From: Culex pipiens pallens
Taxonomy: Eukaryota > Arthropoda > Insecta > Diptera > Culicidae
Length of the DNA: 64,000 nucleotides
Reading direction: 5' to 3'
Assembly (NCBI RefSeq): GCF_016801865.2
Contig: NC_068938.1
Location: 195,394,429-195,458,428, forward strand
Under the pieces are notes generated by a model that made no database searches, had not been told where the DNA came from, and saw nothing but the letters and a program-made list of their open reading frames with translations. This document shows positions 23,026 through 35,217 of this stretch, one piece after another. How positions within the stretch are numbered: position 1 is the stretch's first letter; the number at the start of each line of letters is the position of its first letter. The position numbers and the translations under genes were made by a program.

Positions 23026-23607
23026 TATAATGAAAACAGCCTGTAATGCAAAAATCAAAAATAACAAAGTACCCTAAATTGAATAGAATTTCCAGCAATA
23101 GTAGATTATTTATAATTCCAGATAAGTGGTTGTCAAAGTTCACTGCTCAGTGAGTGGCACTCACATGCTCAAACAAACTACTTTAAGCTGACAAACTGAT
23201 TGTTAAATTATTTAAAATAATACCGAAAGATTTTATGGCACACACATCCTTCAATGAAAAAAAAAACTAATTTTGAATTAGTTAACCTTTATACAAATGT
23301 TGAAATATATGTTACTTGTTAGCATACTAATTAAGAGAGATGTTTTTATAGAAAAAGCGCAAAAAGAAATTAATAAAAAAGTTTCTTATTTGAAACATCC
23401 AAGTCTTTGGCAACACTGTCCAAATGAGATCAACAACAAAGTTGTCTAGATCAGTTGTGCCGGTTCAATCCCTTTCTCGCATACACTCACACATCCCCAT
23501 ACACGCTTTCATATTCAAATCTCTCAGAATAATTCCTATTGGAACTGGCTCACCCGGTTCTGCTGCCCGCAACTCCATCAACGGCCTAGGGAATTCGCCG
23601 CCAAGTC

Positions 23608-23816
23608 TGTGTAGCCGCAAACTGCCTCCAGGAAATCACCCACCACGTGGGAGTGATCACGGACCGCGACGTGCTTCTTGCTTGTCCGCTTGCTGAGATG
23701 CGACTGCCCGACTGACAGCCGCACGCTGTCATCGAGCAGTTCCCTGTTGTCACTGCGAGAGTGCAATAGGCACTCTCTACATAGACTGGCACGCTCTCAT
23801 GCGTGTGCCCCACACA
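23608..23816 (-). repeat. 3' LTR of the minus-strand LTR element
   Basis: 209 bp, TGT...ACA boundaries. Differs from the other LTR by one extra G (CACGTGGGAGTG versus CACGTGGAGTG). Preceded on the minus strand by the purine tract. Short ORFs read through it are not genes. Confidence 0.92.
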
Positions 23817-25761
23817 TCTCCTTTCTTCTCTAAAATAAAATAATTTGATGTTATGTTGAATTGCACATATTACATTTAAAACTAACATCGACAAGTATCT
23901 ATACAAATATATACCAATTTAACACTTAGGGGTTTTTTGTGTTCGCCGCGAAATCTGACTGCCACTGGATTATTAGTCCAGTACGCGGTCTGATTGATCC
24001 ATACAGGCTGGCAATATTTCTACCATCACGCACCGCATTTTCTCTTATCACTCGTCTGCCTAAATACATTTTTGATCAACGCTTGTTAAAATAAATATCC
24101 TTCGCTAAGTTTTCGCAAAAACTATAATTCTTTTATCATTTTCCCCTTTTCACTTTTCATAAAAGGTCATCATTCTAACCTTTTCCATTTCTCTTTATGG
24201 CTGTTTGTATCCTGTCGTTTAAGATTCCTTCTAAAATCGCGCAAAATATTTATAATTTATCTGTTCCGTTTCCTGAGTGATTAAATGATTTAAACTTTCT
24301 CTTTAACATAAGATCTTGTTTCGCATAAGTACTCTGTTCCCTATCTTCTTTTGAGTGGGATGCCTGACCACACTTTTGTCTTTTTTTTACCCAATGATTC
24401 ATCTGACTTCTCTTTTTATCTTTACCGTGTGGTTCACCCAATTCCACATTTCTCTTTTTTCTTCAAATAGCCCGGCTTCTCTCCTTTCCCTTTGACGAGC
24501 GGTTCACCTCTCTATTTTAATCTATCTATCCCTCTATCCTTCTAAGTATCTATATTTATCTTTCCCTCTTTATCTATCTACCAAACTCTTTCATAAACTA
24601 GCTCTCTCCTTATCTAACCTTCTCTCTATATAATTCCCTTTATATATCCCTATATATCTTTCTATACCTATCTCTTAAACTCTTACATTCGCTAACTCTG
24701 TCCTTATCTAACCCTCTCTCTGTCTAATTCTCTCAACCTCCCCTGTCTCTAACACCCAGCTACATTAGTTATTGTAAACGATAAACCTAAACTAGTCACG
24801 ATAGCCTTCGATTGATCTTTCTCAAACCTTAAACTATTTAAACCCACATTAACGTATTTCCCAGTTCCGAAATATTTTAGCAGAGCTGGTTTTGCTAGAA
24901 TGCTGTAAGAATATCCAGCTCTGTGAGAACTCTGCTAGAATTTTGCTAGAACGTGACTGGGTTGGCATGCTTCATTTTCTGCGAAAACCAGATTCTACAT
25001 AACCAAAATGTACAGCTTAATGAAAACACTAGTCTAAGAAAACAACTAAGTCATTTGTTACGTTCCTTGCGTACTCTGAGTGATTTAAGCCACTCAGTTG
25101 TTCGAAGCACATGTTTGAACATACTCACAATCCTCATCCAACGATCAGTGACTCTTTTTATTCCCTTTTCCGATCGGGTCCGTACGAATGCACTCTTCCT
25201 TCTCCCTTTAAGAGGGCTTCTAAAATACACCCTTCTTTTAACTCTACAGAGTGGTTTGATCTACCGCCAGGGATGGTATTTTCTCGTTTCCTCGCCGATG
25301 GCGAGGGCTTTTAAATATCGTCCCTCGCTCAAATCATCAAATTTTCGGCGTTCTCCCAAAACTGCATCAAGAGAGCGAAGCGAAAACGACGCCGATGAAA
25401 TAGCGAGCAACGAACAAACCGATGCGTCAGACGGAAAAAAATCTCTCACACGGCCAGTCCACTCGCTCAAAAAGCAAGAGAAAGAGCAATCGTGAAATTC
25501 TCTCGCCCGTAAGCCCTGTAGAAATGAGTTCATTTGTGTGAGTGAGCTCCAGTGTATGTATACAGCAATTTCGTGTGCGTGTCTCTCCGGTTGGAACGAT
25601 AGTTCCATCGGAGCCAGCGATACGGTATTTCTCGTCGATTCGTTGGGCTTTCGATATTCGCGTCTACCGTGTCTACCGCACTCTTCTTGTTTATTTTGAG
25701 TAGTAAGCGCTAACTCGTCTTTTTCCCTTAGAACGATCGATTTTTTAGAAATTATGACTTT

Positions 25762-26215
25762 GCCTAGCGGTCCTCGGAAACACACTGTGGTGGTGCGGTC
25801 TCAAGCTCACACACACAACTTGAGTGGTCCATCAGACTTCACCCTTTCTCGTACGAGCGGTCCTCAAAACCTCGCTCTGGCAGTGCGGTCTCAAACTCAC
25901 ACACACACCTTGAGTGGTCCTTCAGACTTCACTCTTCCTCTTCCGAGCGGTTCCAAAAACTCGCTCTGGTGGTGCGGTCTCAAACTCACACACACACACC
26001 TTGAGTGGTCCATCAGACTTCACTCTTCCTCTTCCGAGCGGTTCCAAAAACTCGCTCTGGTGGTGCGGTCTCAAACTCACACACACACACCTTGAGTGGT
26101 CCATCAGACTTCACTCTTCCTCTTCCGAGCTGTTCTCAAAAACTCGCTCTGGTGGTGCGGTCTCAAACTCACACACACACCTTGAGCGGTCCCTCAATCT
26201 TCACTCCTCCTTTCC
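25762..26215. repeat. ~90-bp tandem repeat inside the LTR element (5 copies)
   Basis: GCGGTCTCAAACTCACACAC recurs at about 25795, 25884, 25974, 26064 and 26156, each followed by CCTTGAGTGGTCC and CCGAGCGGT. It lies in the interior near the 5' LTR (minus orientation). Reading frames of 60-140 codons through it are repeat-driven and of low complexity. Confidence 0.85.
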
Positions 26216-26484
26216 GACCTCGCACACATACATACCACAAACTATTCCATGCGTCAAATCTTCTCCAAAGGTGTTCTTTACAAACACTGTTTAATTTCTC
26301 AACGACTACTACTTTCTCATCACCAACGCACAACACCAACCGCAATCCGTACGGCACTTTCCCAAACAAACAAAAATACTGGAACAAACCCGCCGTGTGG
26401 GTGATTTCCTGGATGATTTCAAAGTGAAAACTGCAGGATTTGCTATAATTAAAGTAAGCAAAATATCTGCCACGGTCGCCAAAC

Positions 26485-26692
26485 TGTGTAGCCGCAAACT
26501 GCCTCCAGGAAATCACCCACCACGTGGAGTGATCACGGACCGCGACGTGCTTCTTGCTTGTCCGCTTGCTGAGATGCGACTGCCCGACTGACAGCCGCAC
26601 GCTGTCATCGAGCAGTTCCCTGTTGTCACTGCGAGAGTGCAATAGGCACTCTCTACATAGACTGGCACGCTCTCATGCGTGTGCCCCACACA
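26485..26692 (-). repeat. 5' LTR of the minus-strand LTR element
   Basis: 208 bp, followed (minus strand) after 3 bases by the tRNA-Arg-type primer-binding site. No TATA box was noticed; an initiator-like TCAGT occurs in the minus-strand sequence. Confidence 0.92.
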
Positions 26693-27536
26693 AAGTCAAC
26701 CTGTTGTTGTTAGCCAACTCAATTTTCAGACAGCTTACACCAACACTGCCACACATTGTTCCGTGGAGAGCGACGCTGACAAAATTGTCGTTACTGATTT
26801 AAAATCACCACCCCATGTTACCCCACCCACTCTATGAACACTGGCAAAGAAGCCTCTCAAATTTCTTTTGGCTTCTATTTCATGCTCTCGCTCACTCTCC
26901 GAAGAAAAAAAAAACCCCTCTTTCACTCTCCCCGTGTTTCGACTTTCACAGCAAACACCGCTTAGAAATATCTTGGTGTGCGTGTTACAAGTTTCCTTTC
27001 CACTAACACCAACAAGGTACACCAAGCAAGCCACAACGCGTTGAAAAAATGACGGCAAAATCGCTCATTTAAACCGATTAAAAAAAAGCAAAATCCGCGT
27101 TCCAGAACCGGCCACTAGCACATCCAACACAATCGCGACGCTCCCGGGACGTTCCAGAACCGATTCACACATTTCAGCAGGCGATCCGACCGAATCAAAT
27201 CACAAAAAAACTAATTTCAAAGACAAGAAAGCACGACGACGATCCGAACTCGACCAGCTCCTCTCTCAGACCCTCTTTTTTTGACCATGTTTCTCTATGG
27301 CTCAAAAGTTGCGGGTTTTTGTCCCCTAAAACATATCAAAAAATCTCGAAAATCAAAAAATACTTATTTTGTATGGACAGCAGCCAAAATTATATAGAGA
27401 CTTGTATGGGTGAACCAATGACGCAAAATAGCTTATTTGGTCACAGGGAAAGCCCCCATAAAGTTTGAGCACAATCAAAAAATACAAAAAATAAAAATGG
27501 TCGAAATCGGCCGATTTCGTATAGAGTTGCTCATAT

Positions 27537-27605
27537 GGCCATTTCGACAGTAGTGGCCACAACCTGGAGTTGCCGGTGCCCTCATGGAAGATTCACCTTG
27601 GGGGA
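27537..27605. repeat. Monomer with GGCCATTTCGACAG, second copy
   Basis: Same ~40-bp block as at 20166, here directly at the right border of element Q, followed by CATGGAAGATTCACCTTGGG. Confidence 0.6.
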
Positions 27606-28985
27606 ACATTTATGACAATTTTTCCGACAAATCTATGAAACAAAATAAAATAATCTTATTCTAAATTTCACTAGCAGTCCAACAACATCAACAATCTTAT
27701 TAAAATTGTTTTGTCCTATGTCTTTCGGTTATGTCTCTGACATACCATCTTGAACTTTTTTTTCTAAATTTCTAAAAAAGAATCTAAAGACAAATTTTAA
27801 ATTTCCAGTTTTTTTATTCAAATTAAAAAAAACTGTGAGTATTTGCATTCTGTTATAATTTTTTATAAATTCTTGTAATAAAAGCTATTTTTTTTTTGTT
27901 GAGAGAGTAAATTATTACAAACTGCAAAAAAAATAGAAACTTATTTTCCGTAACTTTTGAATTCCTTTTAAACCTAAGCAGCTCATTAAAAAAAGTTGTG
28001 ACTGCATTTTTTGGTAACTTTTTTTAATCTATAGTCTTTTTAAAGAGAGATTTTCAAATAAATAATCGATTTTGATAATTAATAATAATAATAATGAATA
28101 GATACGAATAAATCCTTTAAATGCCTGTTTATTGGGTTGGAAAAATCTATTGAATGTTTAAAATAAAATCATGTAAAGCTTGAATATGAGCATTTCAAGT
28201 ATGTTACATGAAAAGTAGTTATTATTAGCCTGAAACTTATACATACAAACATTAAATAAACAAAAAAATGGAATTAAAATCAATGGTTTCAACAATGGAA
28301 TAAAAAAACTGTTTAAAAATGCATTTTACAGTAGTCCAGTTGATTTACAATCATCAGTATTCAAGAAATGTGATCAATGACATTTTTTTGCGACGCTTTG
28401 AATTGAATTTTAACAAAAATCCAAAATACGTTTAAACAAGCCCACAGGAAAGTGCCTTTCATATTGTCGGGATTGAATAATATTTTTTTAATGGTTTATC
28501 AACCATGCAAACTTTTTGAAAAAAATCGAAAAACTTTTTTGTTCTTCAAAACTGAAACAAAATTAAAAACAAAACAATTTTTCATCTAAAATTTAGTGAT
28601 TTATTTGTTGTGAGATTTAGATTTTTTAGCCCATTTAGCCCCTTTTCCCCCCCAAAACCCGTCCCGCGAAATCGGGAGGCATAATAATATGTTATTAAAA
28701 AACTTCAAAAATTAATGAGGCCTTCTGTGCAACTGAAAATTTTTCGAAATGCTTTTTGAAGGGATGAAAAAAAATCATCTTGAGTCTAATTTAAAAAAAG
28801 TGTTTTGTGAATTTTCAAAGTACAGAAATGTGAAACGGTGCTGCTCACAAAAAAAATCTCCAGCATTTTTAATATTTTGATTTAATGAAAACATCTAGAC
28901 TGGTAAAAAATGTAGTGGTTGTAATTTAATTTTTATCAAACATATTTTTGCGATTTATTTCTATTCAATATTAGATTTCCCACCA
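27606..28985. other. AT-rich spacer with an old K-type repeat copy
   Basis: No gene. Around 28280-28370 the sequence TGCATTTTACAGTAGTCCAG plus CAATCATCAGTATTCAAG matches the K repeat (32.4, 36.2 and 36.5 kb) with many changes. Its usual companion block (a C/G-rich GCCCC...GGG segment) appears degraded at ~28630-28680. Confidence 0.5.
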
Positions 28986-29036
28986 ACTACCATTTCCAAC
29001 TTCATTTTTGTTCCAAAACGTGGTGGAACGTGTAAT

Positions 29037-29100
29037 GTATAAATAACTACAAGAAAAAGAGAACTACACTTCCCCTTCACTATAGAAACTATCTTTGAGC
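29037..29100 (+). promoter_or_regulatory. Possible TATA promoter
   Basis: TGTATAAATAAC at ~29035-29046 is a good TATA box. A plausible initiator (TTCACTATAG, ~29076) lies 30-40 bp downstream, followed at 29103 by an ATG opening a 79-codon frame (to 29342) rich in S/T/Q with no recognised domain. The gene, if any, is unidentified, and the frame ends right at the MITE at 29344. Confidence 0.3.
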
Positions 29101-29343
29101 GGATGCCACAAATGCAACTCCTCACAGCATCGCACTCTCTTTCTTCAAACGACCTCGACGACGTCAGCCAGACTCAGACAGCCCCAGGTCAACAGGGGCG
29201 CGAGAATATGGTGACAGATTGCAGCAGCACTACCGTCGGCAGGAGTGAACTGTGGAGGGTGCCTCGACAGCCAAACGTGTTGGGACATGTCGTGTTTTGT
29301 TCGGAATTCCGCACCGAGACAAACGGAAACGGAGTCGTCTGAA

Positions 29344-29757
29344 CCCGGGCAGACGGAAATAACTTGGGAATAACATTTTTTGATATTTGAAAATACTAGA
29401 TCAATAACATTTTATGTTATTTATAACAAGATTTGTAATTCGTCATTAAGATTTTTTGTTATTGGATTATTATTCTTCGAACAAATCTTTGTTATTACTT
29501 TTTGTTATTTTAACAACTAATCCGATCATCCCAATAACGGTCGGAGGTATTCTTCTATAACAAAAAATGTTATTCCAAAGTTGTTTTGGCTTTCAACCAA
29601 TATCAGACCAATAACAAATTTTGTTATGACAACATAAATTGTTATTAAACCCTTATGCAAAAATGGATTTTTCAAGAAGATTACATAACATTTTTTGTTA
29701 TTTTAACAATATTTGTTATTAAACTGGCATGAATTTTGGTATTACCGTCTGCCCGGG
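29344..29757. mobile_element. 414-bp MITE, CCCGGGCAGA family, TSD AA
   Basis: The ends are CCCGGGCAGACGG (29344) and CCGTCTGCCCGGG (29757), flanked by AA on each side. The body is almost entirely permuted AATAACAAAATTTGTTATT-type motifs. The same terminal bases and a 2-bp TSD recur in the larger elements E1-E4 and FG between 34 and 58 kb. Confidence 0.9.
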
Positions 29758-29759
29758 AA

Positions 29760-31285
29760 AGGTTTGGGGAGAAATTCGGCTTGTTGCGCCCAGAAGTAAT
29801 ATTCTTCTAGAAATGCGAATTGAATCATGAAAAATTATTTGTTTTCTTTGGTTTTTGGGAATGGATAATCAATAATTCAAACAAAATAACACAAATCGTA
29901 AGATAATAACAATAATGCTAGAATAAACTCATTTGTTCATTCATATCCCATCCACGTAACAACACCATTCCATAAACGTCAAAACAACCGCCCCGACAAG
30001 GAGGTCAATGAAACCCTACCGGATCACGCGCCGCCAGGTCACCGATCCTCACGGTTGTTTACGTCCAGCCAGAAACCAAAACAAACCACTCCACTCTCGG
30101 AAAAGAAAGAACTTTACGACCCTTTCGATTCCCGGAACGCGGAGACCCCCTTTGAACCTCGCGTCACCTGAGGGCCACAACCGAGCAGGCTTTGCGAAAA
30201 CAAAACCATAAAGTGTCGACACAGCGAAAAAAAAAAACTTTGGTGATGGTGGGAATCGGACGCGGGTGCGCTGCTTGAGGGAGGTTCGCTCTACAGGAGG
30301 CGTCATTTCAGTTGTTTGCGGAAAAAAATGTTGTTGTGCATTTTTGAACGGATTTCGATGATTTTCAGTTACTTTTAAGGAAATTTGACATTTCTTTTTA
30401 TTTGTGCAACACGTTTAACTCCCAAACAAAGCGCCGCCCCTTTTATTGTGTCTACCGCGCGAGGGGGGACCTTTTTTGCCGACCTCTGCATAAAAGAAGT
30501 CAAGGAACGTTTAAAAAAAAGGTGGTCGAAAACAACAAACCCATACCCATCGTCGGAAAGACACATATAAACATTGGCTAGACATCATAAAAAGGCCGCA
30601 TCATAAACTACGACGCAACGCGATGAGTATCGCGAGTTTGCGCGCGCGAAAAAACTGACTGACTTACCGACTGAAAAGGAAGGAAGGATCATCGGACTGG
30701 TCAGCGTTGCAAACCTTGCAAAACAACAACAGCCTGAGGGCGGATAATTAAGGGAAAAGTTGAAATGGGTGCGCTTTTTTTTTATTGCACTTTTTAATGA
30801 TGTTAACCTTTTACTGCTTTTCTAAACACTGTTTCAAATGTTTAAAATTTATTCTAATATTTATGTTCCACTTATATTTTGTTTAAAAAGCCTAAAAAAT
30901 GTAATCAATAAAAGTTTAAACATTCCCCTGAAAATCTAAGAATTTTTCTGTCTTGATTTAAAAGTATTAAAAAATGCTGGATTATTGAGGGTTAAGGGAT
31001 TAACGACTTGTTATTGTGCGCAAATCCGCCCTGACGTGGGAATGCACTACTCACTACACACCGGGAATGTGTGTAGTAAAAAATGCCATTTCGTAATGGA
31101 TAACTGCTCATAACGATTGTTCATTCTTGTACGGGTCGTAAAACTGAAGATTTTGCATTTGCAATCATAAAGAATGATGCATTTTTACCGACCAATGCAT
31201 TTTTAAATTAGCTTTTATACTTCTTCCGAAATCATTATTCTCTTGTTTTATGATATTTTTTTCATTTGATGTGTTTATCTTGTTC
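29760..31285. other. Spacer; one weak tRNA-like stretch
   Basis: No convincing gene. The segment 30000-30760 is GC-richer and looks like single-copy DNA, possibly promoter-proximal. On the minus strand, ~30306-30228 reads TAGAGCGAACCTCCC, then GCGTCCGATTCCCACC, then a T-run, which recalls a degenerate tRNA-like gene with a Pol III terminator; it does not fold as a tRNA. Confidence 0.4.
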
Positions 31286-31289
31286 ATTT

Positions 31290-32190
31290 TGCCTTCCTCA
31301 CTGAGGTAAGGCTATAATCCTGCTCTAAAAATGAACTTTGCGTCGTAGACCCACCTTCATGTATACATATCGACTCAGAATCGAAAACTGAACAAATGTC
31401 TGTGTGTATGTGTGTGTGTATGTATGTATGTGACCAACAAACTAGCTCATGTTTCTCGGCATTGGCTGAACCGATTTGACCCGAACCTGTTGCATTCGAC
31501 TTGGTTTAGGGTCCCATAGATCGAGTTTTATACAGATTGAAGTTTCGATAAGTAGTTCAAAAGTTATGTTTAAAAATGTGTTTTCACATACATCCGGATC
31601 TCACTCAAATGTATGTAAACTATGTCCGGGTCCATCATCCGACCCATCGTTGGTTAGATTATCAAAAGACCTTTCCAACGAGTCCAAAACATTGAAGATC
31701 TGGCAACCCTGTCTCGAGATATCCCGACTTAAGTGATATTGATGTACTTTTTGGAAGCCGGATCTCACTTAAATGTATGTAAACTATGTCCAGGTCCATC
31801 ATCCGACCCATCGTTGGTTAGATTATCAAAAGACCTTTCCAACGAGTCCAAAACATTGAAGATCTGGCAACCCTGTCTCGAGATATCCCGACTTAAGTGA
31901 TATTGATGTACTTTTTGGAAGCCGGATCTCACTTAAATGTATGTAAACTATGTCCAGGTCCATCATCCGATCCATCGTTGGTTAGACTATCAGAAGACTT
32001 TTCCAACGAGTCTAAAACATTAAAGATCTGGCAACTCTGTCTCGAGATATGGCCACTTAAGTGATATTTATGAACTTTTTTATTCCGGATCTTAAAAATA
32101 TATGAAATTTTTGTACAATTCCATCATATCAGCCATTGTTGGTAATAAGTGAGGAAGGCTCCAACCACATAGGTGGATTAAGTTAGTTTT
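31290..32190. mobile_element. Interspersed element with 164-bp tandem core
   Basis: The left end GCCTTCCTCACT and right-side AGTGAGGAAGGC (~32153) are inverse copies; the left end is itself a small palindrome with TGAGGTAAGGC. Inside, GATCTGGCAACCCTGTCTCG recurs at 31697, 31861 and (with changes) 32025, exactly 164 bp apart, each unit with CGGATCTCACTTAAATGTATG. A GT-rich microsatellite lies at ~31395-31430. I recognise the style as common in mosquito genomes, but I cannot name the family. Confidence 0.7.
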
Positions 32191-32209
32191 TCTTTTTAAT
32201 AGTAATTTG

Positions 32210-32720
32210 TATACTTGTCAACTATCACAAATTATCTTTCCATGGTATTTGGATTCAAAATCAAATCAGTAACAAAGTTGTTTTTTACATAAATGTGAAA
32301 CAAGAAACGCTAGAATTACTAAACATTTACCTAATCACATAAAATATGTCAATATTTAAATAACAAACCATAGTTTCAACATTTTCATCGTAAAAGTGGT
32401 TTTGAATGCATTTTTCACTAGTTCAATTGTTCTGCAATCATTAGTTTTCAAACAAAAATTTTAGCGTACAAAAAGCTTTTTGCGATAATAAACATCGAAA
32501 ATTTTCCAAAATTCCAAGGAATTATTAACCAACCCAAATATGCTTAAAATAATTCTAAACGTAGGGAATGTATTTTAAATTGATTTCAGTTGATTGCACT
32601 TAAATTTACATTAAAATTTTGAAGTTTATTGAGAACAACATTTTTGCCCTCTGATATTTAGGGCCACTTGAGGGGGGGGAGGGATACAAAAAACTTTAAA
32701 TAAGATTTGTACCAGCCTAA
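32210..32720. repeat. K-type repeat copy
   Basis: Contains ATAGTTTCAACATTTTCAT, TTTTTCACTAGTTCAATTG with TCTGCAATCATTAG, and the 3' block GGGGGGGAGGG...ACTTTAAATAAGATTTGTACC that also closes the copies at 36.4-36.8 kb and 45.3/47.7 kb. No TSD found. Confidence 0.6.
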
Positions 32721-35117
32721 GTGACAAAAAGCGAATTCACAAAAAAAAATTACCGTTTATCATTTTTTCAGTTAAGTCCTTATCCATAACTACAACTTTG
32801 ACCAAGACACAAAATCGATCATAAAAATCCTTCAAGAGACAGATTGAGCAATTCTCAACGAAATCGGTCTTTTTTTGAATTTAAATTATTGTATTTTTTA
32901 ATCCGGCTGAAACTTTTTTGGTGCCTTTGGTATGCCCAAAGAAGCCATCTTGCATCATTAGTTTGTCCATATAATTTTCCATACAAATTTGGCAGCTGTC
33001 CATACAAAAACGATGCATGAAAATTAAAAAATCTGTATCTTTTGAAGGAATTTTTTTGATCGATTTGGTGTCTTCGGCAAAGTTGTAGGTATGAATATGG
33101 ACTACACTGAAAAAAATGATACACGGTAAAAAAAATTTTGGTGATTTTTTATTAATTTTTTTGTCACTAAAACTTGATTTGCAAAAAAACACTACTTTTA
33201 ATTTTTTTTTTTATATGTTTTAGAGGACATTAAATGCCAACTTTTCAGAAATTTCCAGGTTGTGGTTGTGTCTCCGCCAACTCACACAGCAGATGTCCCG
33301 ACCCCTCTTCGATTTGCGTGAAACTGTGTCCTAATCCGAGGTCCGTTTTTTGTTACCTCGTGAAGGAGGAGCGGTACGACCCCTTTCATTGTTGAGCATG
33401 CGAAAAAAGAGGTGTTTTTCAATAATTTGCAGTCTAAAACGGTGATGAGATAGAATTTTGGTGTCAAAGGGACTTTTATGTAAAATTGGACGCCCGATTT
33501 GATGGCGTACTCAGAATTCAAAAAAAAACTTATTTTTGATCGAAAAAAAACTAAAAAAGTTTAAAATAATCTGCCATTTTCCGTTACTCAACTAAACAAA
33601 AATTTGGAACATGTCATTTTATGGGAAATTAAATGTACTTTTCGAATCTACATTGCCTCAGAAGGGTCATTTTTTTCATTTAGAACAATATTTTTCATTT
33701 TAAAATTTCGTGTTTTTTTCTAACTTTGCAGGGTTTTTTTTAGAGTGTTGCTTTGTTCTACAAAGTTGTAGAGCAGGCAAAACAATTTTTTGATATATAA
33801 ATATATTTGCTCATAAACATCCCGAGTTATCGAGATTTTACGAAATAAAAGTTTTGAAAAAGTTGGTCATCGTTATTCATGCCCGTTCATGGTCATCCGC
33901 GACAGACACAAATGACAAAACAAAGAGAAACGCAAAATGTAACTCTGTCAAAAAATTTTTTTCGTAAAATCGCGATAGCTCGTAATGGTTATTAGCAAAC
34001 CCCTTATGTTTATATATCTTTTTTTTTGAATTGTCTGCTCTACAACTTTGTAGAACATTGTTACACTCTAAAAAATAACTCTGCAAAGTTAGAAAAAAAC
34101 ACGAAATTTTAAAATGAAAAACTTTTCTTCTAAATAAAAAAATACCCTTCTGGGTCAATGTAGATTCAAAAAGTACATTTAATTTCCCATAAAATTACAT
34201 GTTCCAATTTTGTTTACATTCAAGAAACGGAAAATGGCAGAGTGTTAAAAGTTTTTGAGTGTTTTTTCGATGAAAAATACGTTTTTACATAAAAGTACCT
34301 TTGACACCAAATTTCTATCTCATCACCGTTTCAGGCTGCAAATTATTGAAAAACACCTCTTTTTTCGCAAGTTCAAAAATGGAAGGGGTCGTACCGCCCC
34401 TCCTTCACGAGGTAACAAAAAAACGGACCTCGGATTCGTAATCAGGGACAAAAGTTACCCCTTCCCGGGTGGAAAGTGAGTTGGTGGCGATAACTTGGAA
34501 CTATCTTGGCTTGTTTATTTGCATCTTGTTGTAAACTCCTCGAGTTATGACGACTTTTGAAACCGACTGCGTATCATGGAAAGTATATTCCATGATCATA
34601 CTGCATTATCCCCGATCAGAAAATTACATCTTACGGTAAACTTGTCATGTTGCCAAAAACATGAAGATGACATGTTTCCATAACGCTTGACTTAAGAGAT
34701 GTAGAAACATAAAATGTAACATGAGTTACTCTACGAAACATCACAAAAATATCAAACCAAGTTGACATTTTGAACTTCAAAATATCATGTCATGGTACCG
34801 AAAAATATCATCCAGGAACATGAAATAATCATGGCCAATTCTGCTTTTTCCTGAAAAAAATTGGTGCGAAAATATATCATCCAGAATCTTAAAAAAATCA
34901 AGACAGGTTCAGGTTTTTGCCTGAAAAAAACTGTTCGTAAAAATATCATCCAGAAACATTAATGTATCATGAAAAGTTGTGATTTGTGAAGAAATCTTAC
35001 AAATCCATAATTCGCAACTTCCCATGATACATTTTTATTTTCAGATGGTATTTTTCGACAGAAAACTTAAAAGGGCTTATTTTTTAAGTAAAAGTGCATC
35101 GCGCTATCTGAACTGAG

Positions 35118-35217
35118 TACACCCTTACCAAAAAACATGATTTTCTGAGTTCAATATCCCACTTTTCATACGATTAACCATTTTTACCTGAACTTAAAAA
35201 ATCGTATGAAAAGTATG
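35118..35217. mobile_element. MITE TACACCCTTACC, right TIR lost (in E1)
   Basis: The left TIR TACACCCTTACCAAAAAACA and most of the arm are present, but the element ends after AAATCGTATGAAAAG, without the right terminus. The orthologous site in E4 (53931-54081) is intact, so the deletion happened after the E1/E4 duplication. Confidence 0.78.

Larger units (their letters stand above)
23608..26692 (-). mobile_element. Non-autonomous LTR retrotransposon (LARD/TRIM-like)
   Basis: Two LTRs of 208-209 bp (23608-23816, 26485-26692) start TGTGTAGCC and end CCCCACACA on the plus strand; by eye they differ by one G. The 5-bp TSD AAGTC is at 23603-23607 and 26693-26697. Orientation is minus. Next to the right LTR the minus strand reads TGGCGACCGTGGCAG (26467-26481), a primer-binding site matching the 3' end of tRNA-Arg, 3 bases from the LTR. 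Next to the left LTR is a purine tract (minus-strand AGAGAAGAAAGGAGA, 23817-23831). The 2.67-kb interior has no gag, protease or RT. Its longest minus ORF (174 codons, 25261-25785) is unrecognised. Near-identical LTRs imply a very young insertion driven by an autonomous partner. Confidence 0.93.
21803..27276 (-). mobile_element. Hexamer-tailed retroposon, copy 2
   Basis: It is flanked by a 22-bp TSD (21781-21802 and 27277-27298; core TTGACCATGTTTCTCTAT). The uninterrupted sequence is visible in the left arm of Q (reverse complement of ~20700-20740). The 3' tail is (AAGCAT)n at 21803-21838 on the plus strand, i.e. the element lies on the minus strand. Behind the tail is the shared body (CTCCGTTATTGACC, AATGTTAGTCCGATA, GGTCAGGATTCA, CAGCCGGCTG). 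Net of the nested LTR element it is ~2.38 kb. The 5' end is at 27276, minus strand. No ORF codes for a recognisable reverse transcriptase, so it is non-autonomous. Confidence 0.87.
20311..27535. mobile_element. Palindromic element Q (split by a retroposon)
   Basis: The left arm (20311-~21239) begins GAGCAATTCTTTACCAAAAC and contains TGTCTTCGGCAAAGTTGTAG. The right arm is 21263-21802 plus, after a 5.5-kb insertion, 27299-27535, ending with the inverse GAGTTGCTC. The arms meet near 21250, so the uninterrupted element was about 1.7 kb. The right arm lacks the part equivalent to ~20475-20640. The GAGCAATTCT ends and the TCTTCGGCAAAGTTGTAGG block also occur in element P (32.85 kb), so Q and P are related families. 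No coding sequence. Confidence 0.82.

Noticed and set aside
25261..25785. 174-codon minus-strand ORF as gag or env of the LTR element
   Set aside because: No zinc knuckle, protease, membrane span or other motif; partly crosses repeat DNA. Left as unrecognised.
30228..30306. Functional tRNA gene on the minus strand
   Set aside because: B-box-like sequence and T-run are present, but T and anticodon arms do not pair.
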